Shown: one piece after another, positions 19,835 to 27,525 of the stretch | Numbering within the stretch: the stretch's first letter is position 1 | Layout of the letters: every line of letters begins with the position of its first letter | Source: Kitasatospora sp. A2-31 | Lineage (GTDB): Bacteria > Actinomycetota > Actinomycetes > Streptomycetales > Streptomycetaceae | DNA length: 64,000 bases | NCBI RefSeq assembly: GCF_022288725.1 | Contig: NZ_JAKNTA010000005.1 | Coordinates: 646,457 to 710,456 of the forward strand | Direction of reading: 5' to 3' | Position numbers and translations under genes: made by a program | The notes under the pieces: generated by a model | Seen by the model: only the letters and a program-made list of their open reading frames with translations | Told to the model about the DNA's origin: nothing | Databases searched by the model: none

Positions 19835-20248
19835 TCAGCGCCGGAACCAGTCCCCGGAGGCGACCGGCGCCGGGCGGAGCCGCAACCGGGCGGCGACCGC
19901 CGGGCCGGCCAGGTAGACCCAGGCGTCCGCGGTCCGCCCGTCGGGCAGCCGGACGGGCAGCCGGCGTCGCACGTACTCGCCGGTCCCGTCGGCCCGGCAG
20001 TCCTCCAGCCGGTCGAGCGCCGTGAGCGCGGCGGCGTACGCACCGGGGCGGATCGCCACCAGCTCCCCGGTGATCCGCTGCTCCGGGTCGGGGTCCGGCA
20101 CCGCGTACGGGTAGCCGGGCCCTGCGTGCAGCACCGCACCCTCCAGCACGGCCGGCCGCACGTCGGCGCACCGCCCGGCGAGGTGGACGGCCTGGTTGGC
20201 GCCGCCGGTGCGCAGCGTGCCGTAGACGAAGAAGGGCAGGGCGGTCAC
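19835..20248 (-). CDS. Gamma-glutamylcyclotransferase-like (GGCT/AIG2) protein
   Basis: 137 residues. The family opening FVYGTLRTGGANQ is present, and the fold continues through PYAVPDPDPEQRITGELVAI, in which the conserved catalytic-acid Glu of the GGCT fold lies (ITGELV). It closes with the short Tyr/Trp-rich strand DAWVYLAG. Members cyclise gamma-glutamyl amines or act as gamma-glutamylamine cyclotransferases; the substrate here is unknown. GTG 20248 follows GGAGG by about 8 bases. Divergent from the EamA gene with a G-rich intergenic tract at about 20320-20342. Confidence 0.86.
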   Translation of the reverse strand: MTALPFFVYGTLRTGGANQAVHLAGRCADVRPAVLEGAVLHAGPGYPYAVPDPDPEQRITGELVAIRPGAYAAALTALDRLEDCRADGTGEYVRRRLPVRLPDGRTADAWVYLAGPAVAARLRLRPAPVASGDWFRR

Positions 20249-20473
20249 GGGACGCGGACCTCCGATGGCCGGTCGGGAGCGGGAGGGAGTCGTAGCCGGA
20301 GTCGTGGCGGGGGCGGGAACGGGGGGGGGAGCGGGGGCGGGGCCCCACGGTACGCCCGCCGCGCCGTGCTGTCGGACCGACCGGTCGGATCATCTGGTGA
20401 TACCCACTGGCGCTCGCGGCGCTGATGCGCTGTCATGACGGGTGACCGCCAGCACCGTCCGAGGGGGACACCC

Positions 20474-21496
20474 ATGACAGCTCCCGTTTCGCGCCCTTCG
20501 GGCACCCCCGTCGACGCCGTTTCGGGGAAGGCCGGGGCAGTGGCGGGCGGGCCGGTCCGGCTGGGCGGGGCGGTCTGGGCGGCGCTCGCCGTGGTGTACG
20601 TGGTCTGGGGGTCGACGTACCTGGCGATCCGCATCGCGCTGGAGACGATGCCCGGCTTCCTCTCCGCCGGGGCGCGTTTCGTGCTGGCCGGGCTGGTGCT
20701 GGCCGGCGTCCTCCTGGTCCGGGACGGCACGGCCGCACTCCGGGTGAACGCCCGGCAGCTGGGTTCGTCGGCGCTGGTCGGCGTGCTGCTGCTCACCGGC
20801 GGCAACGGGCTGGTGGTGCTCGGCGAGAACTACGTCTCCTCCGGGCTGGCCGCGCTGCTGGTCGCGGCGGTCCCGCTCTGGACGGTGCTGCTGACGGCGG
20901 CGGCCGGGAACCGGCCGAAGCCGGCCGAGCTGACCGGGGTGCTGCTCGGGCTGGTCGGCCTGGCGGTGCTCTCCGCGCCCGCGATCGGCGGGGACATCGC
21001 GCCGGTCGGCGTGGTCGCGGTCATCGGCGGCACCCTGACCTGGGCGGCCGGCTCGTTCGTCGCCAAGCGGCTCCCGATGCCGGGCAACGTCTTCGCGGCG
21101 AGCGCCTACCAGATGCTCGTGGGTGGGCTCGGCAACGTGCTGATCGGACTGGCGCGCGGTGAGCAGCACGGACTCGACCCGGCCGCCTTCTCCACGCGCT
21201 CCTGGCTCGCGCTCGGCTACCTGGTGCTGGTCGGCTCGCTGGTCGCGTTCACCGCGTACGCCTGGCTGCTGCAGTCCGCGCCGCTGACCCTGGTGGCCAC
21301 CTACGCGTACGTGAACCCGGTGGTGGCGGTCGCACTGGGCTGGCTGGTCCTGGCTGAGCCGCTGACCGGCCCCACGCTGGCGGGCGGGGCGATCGTGGTC
21401 GTGGGCGTCTGTCTGGTGGTCAGTGTCAGCCGGGCGCCGCGGACGTCGGGCCGGGCGCCGTGGCGGCGTCCGTGGCGGCGGCCTTCCGGCGGCTGA
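20474..21496 (+). CDS. EamA/DMT-superfamily transporter
   Basis: 340 residues and about ten hydrophobic helices in two EamA repeats. The first begins VVYVVWGSTYLAIRIALE and the second WAAGSFVAKRLPMP. The C-terminal ends in a short Arg-rich tail, as is usual for cytoplasmic ends. Such transporters usually export amino acids, metabolites or dyes. ATG 20474 follows GAGGGGG; the upstream ATG at 20435 would add 13 residues without a better RBS. A palindrome at 21537-21574 separates it from the following TetR gene, which might control it. Confidence 0.9.
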   Translation: MTAPVSRPSGTPVDAVSGKAGAVAGGPVRLGGAVWAALAVVYVVWGSTYLAIRIALETMPGFLSAGARFVLAGLVLAGVLLVRDGTAALRVNARQLGSSALVGVLLLTGGNGLVVLGENYVSSGLAALLVAAVPLWTVLLTAAAGNRPKPAELTGVLLGLVGLAVLSAPAIGGDIAPVGVVAVIGGTLTWAAGSFVAKRLPMPGNVFAASAYQMLVGGLGNVLIGLARGEQHGLDPAAFSTRSWLALGYLVLVGSLVAFTAYAWLLQSAPLTLVATYAYVNPVVAVALGWLVLAEPLTGPTLAGGAIVVVGVCLVVSVSRAPRTSGRAPWRRPWRRPSGG

Positions 21497-21536
21497 GGGC
21501 CGGGCGGGCCGCCCGGTGGGCACGGCGCCCCGCAAT

Positions 21537-21574
21537 CAACCACTGCAGATAGAGTGCTCTGCCTGGAGTGGTTG
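21537..21574. promoter_or_regulatory. Interrupted palindrome upstream of the TetR gene
   Basis: Outer arms CAACCACT (21537-21544) and AGTGGTTG (21567-21574) are perfect. Inner arms GCAGA and TCTGC also pair, offset by four bases on one side. It lies 32 bases before the TetR start and 41 bases after the EamA stop. It could be a TetR operator, or the terminator of the EamA gene; there is no T-run, so operator seems likelier. Confidence 0.5.
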
Positions 21575-21605
21575 TTCCGTGTCCTCCTGAAGGAGAATCC
21601 GCGCC

Positions 21606-22181
21606 GTGGCCAAGAACCCCGCCCGCCGTGCCGCCCTCACCGATGCCGCCATCGACGTCCTGGCCCGCGAGGGCGCCCGGGGCCTCACCTTCCGCGCGGT
21701 CGACGTCCAGGCCGGCGTCCCGACCGGCACGGCGTCCAACTACTTCGCCAACCGCGACGACCTGCTCGACCACACGGCCCGGCAGATCCACCACCGCCTC
21801 GTCCCGGACCCGGCCGTCATCGCCGAACTGCTGAAGGCCCCGCGAGACCGCGCCCTGGTGACCGCCCTGATGCACGATCTGATGCGCCGGATCACCGCCG
21901 ACCGGGCCGGCTACCTGGCCATGCTGGAGCTGCGCCTGGAGGCCACCCGCCGGCCCGGGCTGAGCGCCGCCCTCACCGGCACGATCCGGGACGAGCTGGA
22001 GGCCAACATCGCCTACCACCTGGCCGAGGGCCTGCCGGGCGACCGCGGGACCGTCGTCGCCCTCTACCTGGCGATGACCGGTCTGATCCTCGAACACCTC
22101 ACGCTGCCCGAGGTGCTGGGCACGGACGGGCTCGGTCAGCTGATCGACTCGCTGGTCGAGCGGATCGTCCCGGCGGCCTGA
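21606..22181 (+). CDS. TetR-family transcriptional regulator
   Basis: 191 residues. The N-terminal HTH (about 8-55) reads AALTDAAIDVLAREGARGLTF and the recognition part GVPTGTASNYFANRDDLLDH, typical of TetR. The C-terminal ~130 residues are the ligand-binding helices. The start is GTG 21606, with GAAGGAG about 8 bases upstream. The upstream palindrome suggests autoregulation. Possible targets are the EamA transporter upstream or the convergent HFCD/PKS genes downstream. The ligand is unknown. Confidence 0.9.
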   Translation: MAKNPARRAALTDAAIDVLAREGARGLTFRAVDVQAGVPTGTASNYFANRDDLLDHTARQIHHRLVPDPAVIAELLKAPRDRALVTALMHDLMRRITADRAGYLAMLELRLEATRRPGLSAALTGTIRDELEANIAYHLAEGLPGDRGTVVALYLAMTGLILEHLTLPEVLGTDGLGQLIDSLVERIVPAA

Positions 22182-22185
22182 GCCC

Positions 22186-22224
22186 GCCCGGGCCTCCGGC
22201 GCCCGGGCCTCCGGCGCCCGGGCA
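22186..22224. terminator. GC-rich repeat/hairpin between convergent TetR and HFCD genes
   Basis: The self-complementary 15-base unit GCCCGGGCCTCCGGC occurs at 22186 and 22201, with a partial third copy at 22216. The GCCCGGGC cores can pair in several ways. It sits between two convergent stops, so a bidirectional terminator is likely. Confidence 0.5.
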
Positions 22225-22237
22225 CCGGGCCGGGGCT

Positions 22238-22735
22238 CTAGGGCCTCTCCCGGGACGCCGCCAGGACCGGCCGCAGCAGGCCCAGCACCTCGGTGAGGGC
22301 GCCGTCCTCGCTCACCAGCACGCCCATCGACCGCAGCCGCGCCAGGCTGTCCGCGTACGCGGGGTGGGCGGCCTGGGCCGGGCTGAGAACGGGGCGCACG
22401 GCCGTCGGTACGCCCAGCCCGAACGCCTCGCAGAGGATGCCGAGGGCCAGCGTGTCCGAGATCCCGGCGGCCCACTTGTTGACGGTGTTGAACGTCGCGG
22501 GCGCCACCGCTATCGCGTCCGGCGGCGGCAGCGGCTTCGGCTCGCCCGGCCTGCGCCAGGCCGAGCGCACCGGATACCCGGTCAGCTCGGCGAGCGCGGC
22601 CCCGTCGACGAGGGCGAGTGCGTCGGGCGTGGCGACGGCGCCGACCTCCCAGCCCTCGGCCTGGGCGGCGGCGATCAGCGCTGGCGCCTCGGGCGCGCGG
22701 CCCGAGGCGCAGACGACGACGTAGAGGAAGGGCAC
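22238..22735 (-). CDS. HFCD-family flavoprotein (PPC decarboxylase-like)
   Basis: 165 residues. It has the flavoprotein fold of the homo-oligomeric FMN-containing Cys decarboxylases (EpiD/Dfp/UbiX relatives): a Rossmann-like start (LYVVVCASGRAPEAPALI) and the FMN/active-site region AIAVAPATFNTVNKWAAGIS, with the conserved PATxNTxNKxAxGI pattern. It is far shorter than bifunctional CoaBC, so it is a stand-alone flavoprotein, possibly acting on a peptide, thiol or small acid. The start is a GTG at 22735. Downstream of a type III PKS in the same direction (about 230-base gap with a 12-bp repeat), but functional linkage is unproven. Confidence 0.85.
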   Translation of the reverse strand: MPFLYVVVCASGRAPEAPALIAAAQAEGWEVGAVATPDALALVDGAALAELTGYPVRSAWRRPGEPKPLPPPDAIAVAPATFNTVNKWAAGISDTLALGILCEAFGLGVPTAVRPVLSPAQAAHPAYADSLARLRSMGVLVSEDGALTEVLGLLRPVLAASRERP

Positions 22736-22750
22736 GGAGGGGCTCCCCGG

Positions 22751-22810
22751 GGTGGTGACGGCGGTGGTGACGGCGGTGGTGACGGCATTGGTGACGGCAT
22801 TGGTGTCCGC
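22751..22810. repeat. Five tandem 12-bp repeats
   Basis: GGTGGTGACGGC occurs three times from 22751, followed by two diverged copies starting ATTGGTG (22787, 22799). It lies just upstream of the HFCD gene. The antisense frame would read an Ala-Val-Thr repeat into that gene, but no in-frame start codon precedes it. Confidence 0.85.
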
Positions 22811-22963
22811 GGATGGTGGTGCCGGTTCCCGGCCGACGGCTGCGCCGGCGGATCGCGGTCGGGCCCATCATCCCGGTCCCGGCCGGCCCGCCCAAGGCCC
22901 TGCCGGCAGGACCCCGACCGGAGCCCCCGCGATCCGCCCGCCCGCGGACGCGGGCTGCCGCGC

Positions 22964-24028
22964 TCAGACGGCCGGAGCGGCCCAGCCGACCAGCAGGGCG
23001 CTCAGCGCGACGCCCGGCCCGAGGCCGAGGACCAGCCCGCGCGCCCCGTCCGCCGGGGGCGCGGCGTGGGTGCGCGCGAGGACGGAGAAGATCGTCACGC
23101 CGCCCAGGTTGCCCTCCTCGGCGAGCACCCCCTTGGAGTGGCGCAGGAACTCCCCGTCGAGGCCGAGCAGGGCGCCGAGCCGGTCGAGGATCGCGGGGCC
23201 GCCCGGGTGCAGCACGCCGAAGTCCAGCTCCCGGCCGCCGTGCTCGTCCAGCCAGGCGAGCAGCGCCGGGCCCAGGTCGCTGACGGAGCGCAGCGAGGCA
23301 CGGGTGGAGGCGAAGTGGTCGCCGCGCCCGTCGGTCAGCTTCCGGTACCGGTCGGTGGTCCCCGGGATGGTGTACTCGAAGGTGTGGTCGAGGCGGAGCC
23401 CGGGCGTGCGCTGCTCCCCGGTGACGACGGCCGCTGCCACCGCGTCGCCCCAGAGCGCCTTGTAGATCTGGTCCTCGATCGAGGTCTGGCTGTCCTGGTA
23501 GAGCGAGGAGAGCGACTCTGCGGCGACCACCAGGACGACCGCCCCGGGGTGCCGGGCCAGGTACTCCTCGGCCATGATCAGCACGTGCGCACCGCCCGCG
23601 CAGGCCAGCTGGGTGAGCGGCCGGCGGCTGATGTCGGGGCGTAGCCCGAGCCGCTGCTGCAACTCGACGTCCAGGCCCGGCACGCCGTCCCCGGTGGCAC
23701 TGGTGACGATCACGCAGTCGACGTCGTCGGCCGCCACCCCGGCGTCCGCCATCGCCGCGGCCCCGGCTCGCTCGGCGGCGGCCAGCAGGTCGGCCATCAC
23801 GGTGGTCTTGCGTTCGGCGGCGGTGCGGTCGGGGGAGGTGACCACCTCGTACGGCTGGAAGTACCGCCTGGTGCCGGGCAGATTGCCCAGGGCCATCCGG
23901 ACGGTCTGCGCCTGGCGCGCCGAGTAGCCGGGGTTGCGGGCGAGGATGTCGTCCCGGATCCGCTCGGCCCGGACGACGTACGGGCCGACGACCAGGGCGG
24001 GACGGCTGAGGTAGGCGGTGGTAGGCAT
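22964..24028 (-). CDS. Type III polyketide synthase (chalcone/stilbene synthase-like)
   Basis: 354 residues, the usual length. The catalytic triad of type III PKS is visible: Cys in PLTQLACAGGAHV, His in FGVLHPGGPAILDRL, and Asn in EEGNLGGVTIFSV. The C-terminal GxGPG motif is in LGLGPGVALSALLVGW. These enzymes extend acyl-CoA starters with malonyl-CoA to pyrones, resorcinols or naphthols. The triad flanks differ from what I recall for RppA and germicidin synthase (LGCAAGG, HAGGP, GNIAS), so the product is open. ATG 24028 follows GAGGA. An HFCD flavoprotein is downstream; no methyltransferase or oxidase is adjacent. Confidence 0.88.
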   Translation of the reverse strand: MPTTAYLSRPALVVGPYVVRAERIRDDILARNPGYSARQAQTVRMALGNLPGTRRYFQPYEVVTSPDRTAAERKTTVMADLLAAAERAGAAAMADAGVAADDVDCVIVTSATGDGVPGLDVELQQRLGLRPDISRRPLTQLACAGGAHVLIMAEEYLARHPGAVVLVVAAESLSSLYQDSQTSIEDQIYKALWGDAVAAAVVTGEQRTPGLRLDHTFEYTIPGTTDRYRKLTDGRGDHFASTRASLRSVSDLGPALLAWLDEHGGRELDFGVLHPGGPAILDRLGALLGLDGEFLRHSKGVLAEEGNLGGVTIFSVLARTHAAPPADGARGLVLGLGPGVALSALLVGWAAPAV

Positions 24029-24261
24029 GGCACGCAGTCCTCGAGGCGGTCGGTGCCGCGCCCGGTCGGACACGGCAGCCGGTGCCGGTGCGGCGGCCGG
24101 ACGCGTGCCGGTGCGCCGCCTCGCACCGTGCCGTCCTCGGCTGTCCCCGCCCGGACACAGACGCTCCCACGCTACCCGCCCGTCCCGCCCGCCCCGACCG
24201 GGCGAGGGCGCCGGTCCCGCATCCCGGGACGGGGGTTCCGGGGAGATCCCGCCGCCGGCCC

Positions 24262-24825
24262 CTACCGCTCGAACGGAGGCCGGCCGGTCCACCAGTTGCC
24301 GGGGGCGTCGGGGTCGCGGCTGGTCCAGAACTCGATGATGGCGCTGGTGAACTCGGCGGCGGAGAGCCGGCCGTCGCCGTCGCGGTCGAGCCGCCGGAAG
24401 GCCTCGTCGGCGTCGTCGCGGGAGAGCCCGGCGAAGTGGCCGCGCTGGAAGACGAAGAACTCGCCCGCGTCGACCGTCCCGCTCTTGCCGGTGTCGGCGA
24501 CGGCGAGGAAGGCCCCGGCCAGCGCGCCCAGGCTGGCCTGTGCGGCCTCCGGGTCGTCGGCGAGCGACCTGGTCGAGGCCACGAACTGCTCGCGGGTGAT
24601 CGCCTGGGTGTCGGCGGGCAGGTGGGCCAGGTGTAGGTCGTGCCAGATCGTCAGGTAGGCGCGGACGATCCAGGCCTCGGCCTCGGAGCCCTCCGGGTGT
24701 CCGAGCGACCGTGCCACCGAGTGGCCCATCAGCACGTGGTCCCGCTCGGTCAGCAGCCCGTCGCCGTCGGCGTCGAGGTGGTCGAAGCCGTGGTGGATCT
24801 TCGCCATGAGCAGGTCGTCCGACAC
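24262..24825 (-). CDS. EF-hand calcium-binding protein (calerythrin-like)
   Basis: 187 residues. Three clear EF-hand loops are visible: DADGDGLLTERD (about 19-30), DTGKSGTVDAGE (about 110-121) and DRDGDGRLSAAE (about 145-156). A degenerate site lies between the first and second. This is the arrangement of calerythrin/sarcoplasmic-type calcium buffers found in Streptomyces. It is probably cytosolic, since no signal peptide is seen. The start is an ATG at 24825 preceded by GAGGGG. Function is likely calcium buffering or sensing; no partner is encoded nearby. Confidence 0.92.
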   Translation of the reverse strand: MSDDLLMAKIHHGFDHLDADGDGLLTERDHVLMGHSVARSLGHPEGSEAEAWIVRAYLTIWHDLHLAHLPADTQAITREQFVASTRSLADDPEAAQASLGALAGAFLAVADTGKSGTVDAGEFFVFQRGHFAGLSRDDADEAFRRLDRDGDGRLSAAEFTSAIIEFWTSRDPDAPGNWWTGRPPFER

Positions 24826-25110
24826 AGGTGGCCCCTCGGGTTGGTGATCACTCCTGCTCGCACGCTAGTGCCTCCGGGGCGGGCCGCGCAGCCGAACGGC
24901 GGGGGAGCGGAACGCGTGCCCGGCGGGCGTCTCCCGCCTGCCCGTCCCGGCTCGCCCCCGCACGTCGCGGGCGCCCCCGCAGTACGCCGCGGCCGGGGCG
25001 GCACGGGCCGGCACGAGCGGCGAACGGGGGCGATGACAGCCGCGGCCGGGGCGGCGACAGGGGGCGGCAAGAGGGACGGCACGTCCCGAACTCTGAGACC
25101 GCCGCCGCCG
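24826..25110. other. Intergenic, no gene found
   Basis: About 290 bases between the divergent EF-hand gene and the glyA leader. Very GC-rich. I see no conserved frame, RNA fold or repeat. It must hold the promoter of the EF-hand gene. Confidence 0.5.
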
Positions 25111-25125
25111 TGGCTCGTGTGTTGA

Positions 25126-25232
25126 TACGATCCGGGCGAGCCGCGACTGGCGCGCACGGATGGAATCGACCATCGGGAAGCGGCTCCGTGGAACGCCACG
25201 TCAAGTTGCCGAGCGCCTGGGCCGTCCGAACG
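25126..25232 (+). promoter_or_regulatory. ZTP (pfl-type) riboswitch with promoter upstream of glyA
   Basis: An extended -10 (TTGATACGAT, hexamer 25126-25131) is followed directly by the conserved halves of the ZMP/ZTP riboswitch: CCGCGACTGGCG at 25141-25152, the GGAATCGACCATCGGGAAGC block to 25180, and the 3' GAGCGCCTGGGCCGTC at about 25211-25226. ZTP riboswitches commonly precede glyA, purH and folate genes and sense ZMP/ZTP, signals of low 10-formyl-tetrahydrofolate. Recognition rests on matching the remembered consensus; ends are approximate. Confidence 0.8.
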
Positions 25233-25258
25233 CGTCACGAGGACACGAGGAGACCGCC

Positions 25259-26719
25259 TTGGCCGCCCAGCAGCCCCACACCACCGCGAGTGCCGTCGCC
25301 AACACCGCCTTCCGCAGCGCCCTGGACACCGTCCGCGAGGTCGAGCCGCGGATCGCCGCCGCCATCGGGCAGGAGATCGAGGACCAGCGTGCCTCGCTCA
25401 AGCTGATCGCCAGCGAGAACTACGCCTCCCCGGCCGTCCTGCTGGCCATGGGCAACTGGCTCAGCGACAAGTACGCCGAGGGCACCGCCGGCCGCCGCTT
25501 CTACGCCGGCTGCCGCAACGTCGACACCGTCGAGACCATCGCCGCCGAGCACGCCCGCGCCCTCTTCGGCGCCGACCACGCGTACGTCCAGCCGCACTCA
25601 GGCATCGACGCCAACCTGACCGCCTTCTGGGCCGTCCTCTCCCAGCGGGTCGAGAGCCCGGCGCTGGAGCGCGCCCGGGTGCGCAACGTCAACGACCTGA
25701 CCGACCAGGACTGGGCCGAGCTGCGCCGGGAGCTGGGCAACCAGCGGATGCTCGGGATGTCCCTGGACACCGGCGGCCACCTCACCCACGGCTTCCGGCC
25801 CAACATCTCGGGCAAGATGTTCGACCAGCGCAGCTACGGCACCGACCCGGCCACCGGCCTGATCGACTACGACGCGCTGCGCGCCACCGCCAGGGAGTTC
25901 CGCCCGCTGATCCTGGTGGCCGGCTTCTCGGCGTACCCGCGGCTGGTCAACTTCCGCCGGATGCGCGAGATCGCGGACGAGGTCGGCGCGACCCTGATGG
26001 TCGACATGGCCCACTTCGCCGGCCTGGTCGCGGGCAAGGTGCTCACCGGCGACCACGACCCGGTGCCGCACGCCCAGATCGTCACCACGACCACCCACAA
26101 GTCCCTGCGCGGCCCGCGCGGCGGCATGGTGCTCTGTGCCGCCGAGCTGGCCGAGCACGTCGACCGCGGCTGCCCGCTGGTGCTCGGCGGCCCGCTCTCG
26201 CACGTGATGGCCGCCAAGGCCGTCGCCTTCGCGGAGGCCCGCCGCCCGGAGTTCCGCGCCTACGCCCAGCAGGTGGTCGACAACGCCCGGGCGCTCGCCG
26301 AGGGCCTGCTGCGGCGCGGTGGCAAGCTGGTCACCGGCGGTACCGACAACCACCTCGTGCTCGCCGACGTCACCGGCTACGGCCTGACCGGCCGCCAGGC
26401 CGAGGCCGCGCTGCTGGACTCCGGCATCGTCACCAACCGCAACTCCGTCCCGCAGGACCCGAACGGCGCCTGGTACACCTCCGGCGTCCGGTTCGGCACG
26501 CCGGCGCTCACGACCCGCGGCCTCGGTACCGCGGAGATGGACGAGGTCGCCGCCCTGGTCGACACCGTCCTGCGCGGCACCACCCCGGTCACCACCGCCG
26601 CGGGGGCCCCGTCCAAGGCCCAGTACACCCTGGACGCCGCCCTGAGCGAGGGCGTCGCCAAGCGCGCCGCCGACCTGCTGTCCGGCTTCCCGCTCTACCC
26701 GGGCGTCGACCTGGTCTGA
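25259..26719 (+). CDS. glyA: Serine hydroxymethyltransferase
   Basis: 486 residues from TTG 25259. This is a PLP enzyme making glycine and methylene-tetrahydrofolate from serine. The active-site lysine motif TTTTHKSLRGPRGG is intact, as are LKLIASENYASPAV and LMVDMAHFAGLVAG. It is of the longer actinobacterial type, with an insertion around NVNDLTDQDWAELRREL. I chose TTG because GAGGAG lies 7-8 bases upstream. The in-frame ATG 25160 would put the first 33 codons inside the riboswitch. A hairpin at 26812-26836 follows. Confidence 0.94.
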   Translation: MAAQQPHTTASAVANTAFRSALDTVREVEPRIAAAIGQEIEDQRASLKLIASENYASPAVLLAMGNWLSDKYAEGTAGRRFYAGCRNVDTVETIAAEHARALFGADHAYVQPHSGIDANLTAFWAVLSQRVESPALERARVRNVNDLTDQDWAELRRELGNQRMLGMSLDTGGHLTHGFRPNISGKMFDQRSYGTDPATGLIDYDALRATAREFRPLILVAGFSAYPRLVNFRRMREIADEVGATLMVDMAHFAGLVAGKVLTGDHDPVPHAQIVTTTTHKSLRGPRGGMVLCAAELAEHVDRGCPLVLGGPLSHVMAAKAVAFAEARRPEFRAYAQQVVDNARALAEGLLRRGGKLVTGGTDNHLVLADVTGYGLTGRQAEAALLDSGIVTNRNSVPQDPNGAWYTSGVRFGTPALTTRGLGTAEMDEVAALVDTVLRGTTPVTTAAGAPSKAQYTLDAALSEGVAKRAADLLSGFPLYPGVDLV

Positions 26720-26788
26720 CGCCGGTCGCCGCCGGAGGTCGAGGGCACGGGCCCGTCGAGCTCCGGCGGCCCCGACCGCCTCCGTACC

Positions 26789-26836
26789 GCAGGAATCGTC
26801 CTGCAGGAACACCTCCGGGCCGTGCCGGCCCGGAGG
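26789..26836 (+). terminator. Two hairpins downstream of glyA
   Basis: A small stem GCAGGA-ATCG-TCCTGC (26789-26804) is followed by a perfect 10-bp stem CCTCCGGGCC-GTGCC-GGCCCGGAGG (26812-26836). The second probably ends glyA transcription. It lies within the 3' part of the decayed aldehyde dehydrogenase frame on the other strand. Confidence 0.6.
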
Positions 26837-26850
26837 CCCGGCGGGCGGCC

Positions 26851-27039
26851 GACGGCGGCGTCCACGTCGGCCGCGCCACCGGCCGCGACGGTGGCCAGCG
26901 CCCGCTCGGTGGCCGGACCCGGCACCGTGATCGAGCCGGTGTCCAGCGAGGGGCGCCGGCGCCCGCCGATGTACCGGTCGCCGTGCTCCCCGTACGGGAC
27001 GCCGTCGCCCGTGCGCCGGTGGTCGGTGTGCTGCGGCAC
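26851..27039 (-). pseudogene. Remnant of an aldehyde dehydrogenase N-terminus
   Basis: A GTG at 27039, with GGAAGG about 9 bases upstream, opens a frame whose residues ~20-63 match the start of NAD(P)-dependent aldehyde dehydrogenases: RYIGGRRRPSLDTGSITV, then PATERALATV and AADVDAAV. Compare the usual YIGGEW...I.V.NPATGE.LATVP...DVDAAV. After DVDAAV the similarity stops; the frame runs on as non-conserved Arg/Pro/Gly sequence to 26695. A full enzyme would need another ~430 residues. So this is a truncated, non-functional relic with its ribosome-binding site still in place. Confidence 0.65.
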
Positions 27040-27525
27040 CGGTTGGTCCTTCCGTGTGATCGGCGGTTCCCCTGACACCGCCGGTCACACCGGTCGAGGA
27101 CGGCCGGGCAGGCGTGCGCACGAGCCGGATCCGGCGGCCCGCCCGGCCGGAAGCCGCTCCCGCCGCCTGTGCGGGCGGCTCGTCGGTCTACGGGGGCGCC
27201 ACGCACGGCGGTCGGCGGGCGACGGGTGCGAATTCCCCGTCGTGCCCCTTCGTTTCCATGCCGCCCTTCGCCTCTTCCCGGCGGATTGACGGGTCGCGGC
27301 CGATTCCTTGTGCAAAAGCTCCTCAACTCCGGCCGCCTGAGGGTAGATTGCAGCGCACTCGGGCCTTCGGCGGTGGTGCCGGTGGCGAGTCCGGGCGGTT
27401 TCTCGCCGTGCCGGTCCGCCGGCTCCTCCGGATGATGGGTGGGAGACCGTTCGCGGTCCGGGACCCCCCGTCCCGAGTCCAGGGACCGTCCCCTCGGTCG
27501 TCCGTACCGTGTAAGGAGCTACCTC
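27040..27525. other. Intergenic leader region of the methyltransferase gene
   Basis: No conserved gene seen. A less GC-rich stretch near 27280-27350 ends in GGTAGATT, a possible -10 at about 27341, which would leave a long leader before the methyltransferase start at 27526. Confidence 0.35.

Noticed and set aside
22751..22810. CRISPR-like array
   Set aside because: The 12-bp units are contiguous with no spacers, and no cas gene is present. The same applies to the 15-, 10-, 24- and 32-bp repeats elsewhere.
25160..25258. ATG 25160 as the glyA start
   Set aside because: It lies inside the ZTP riboswitch blocks and adds 33 residues not expected in serine hydroxymethyltransferases. The TTG at 25259 has a proper Shine-Dalgarno.
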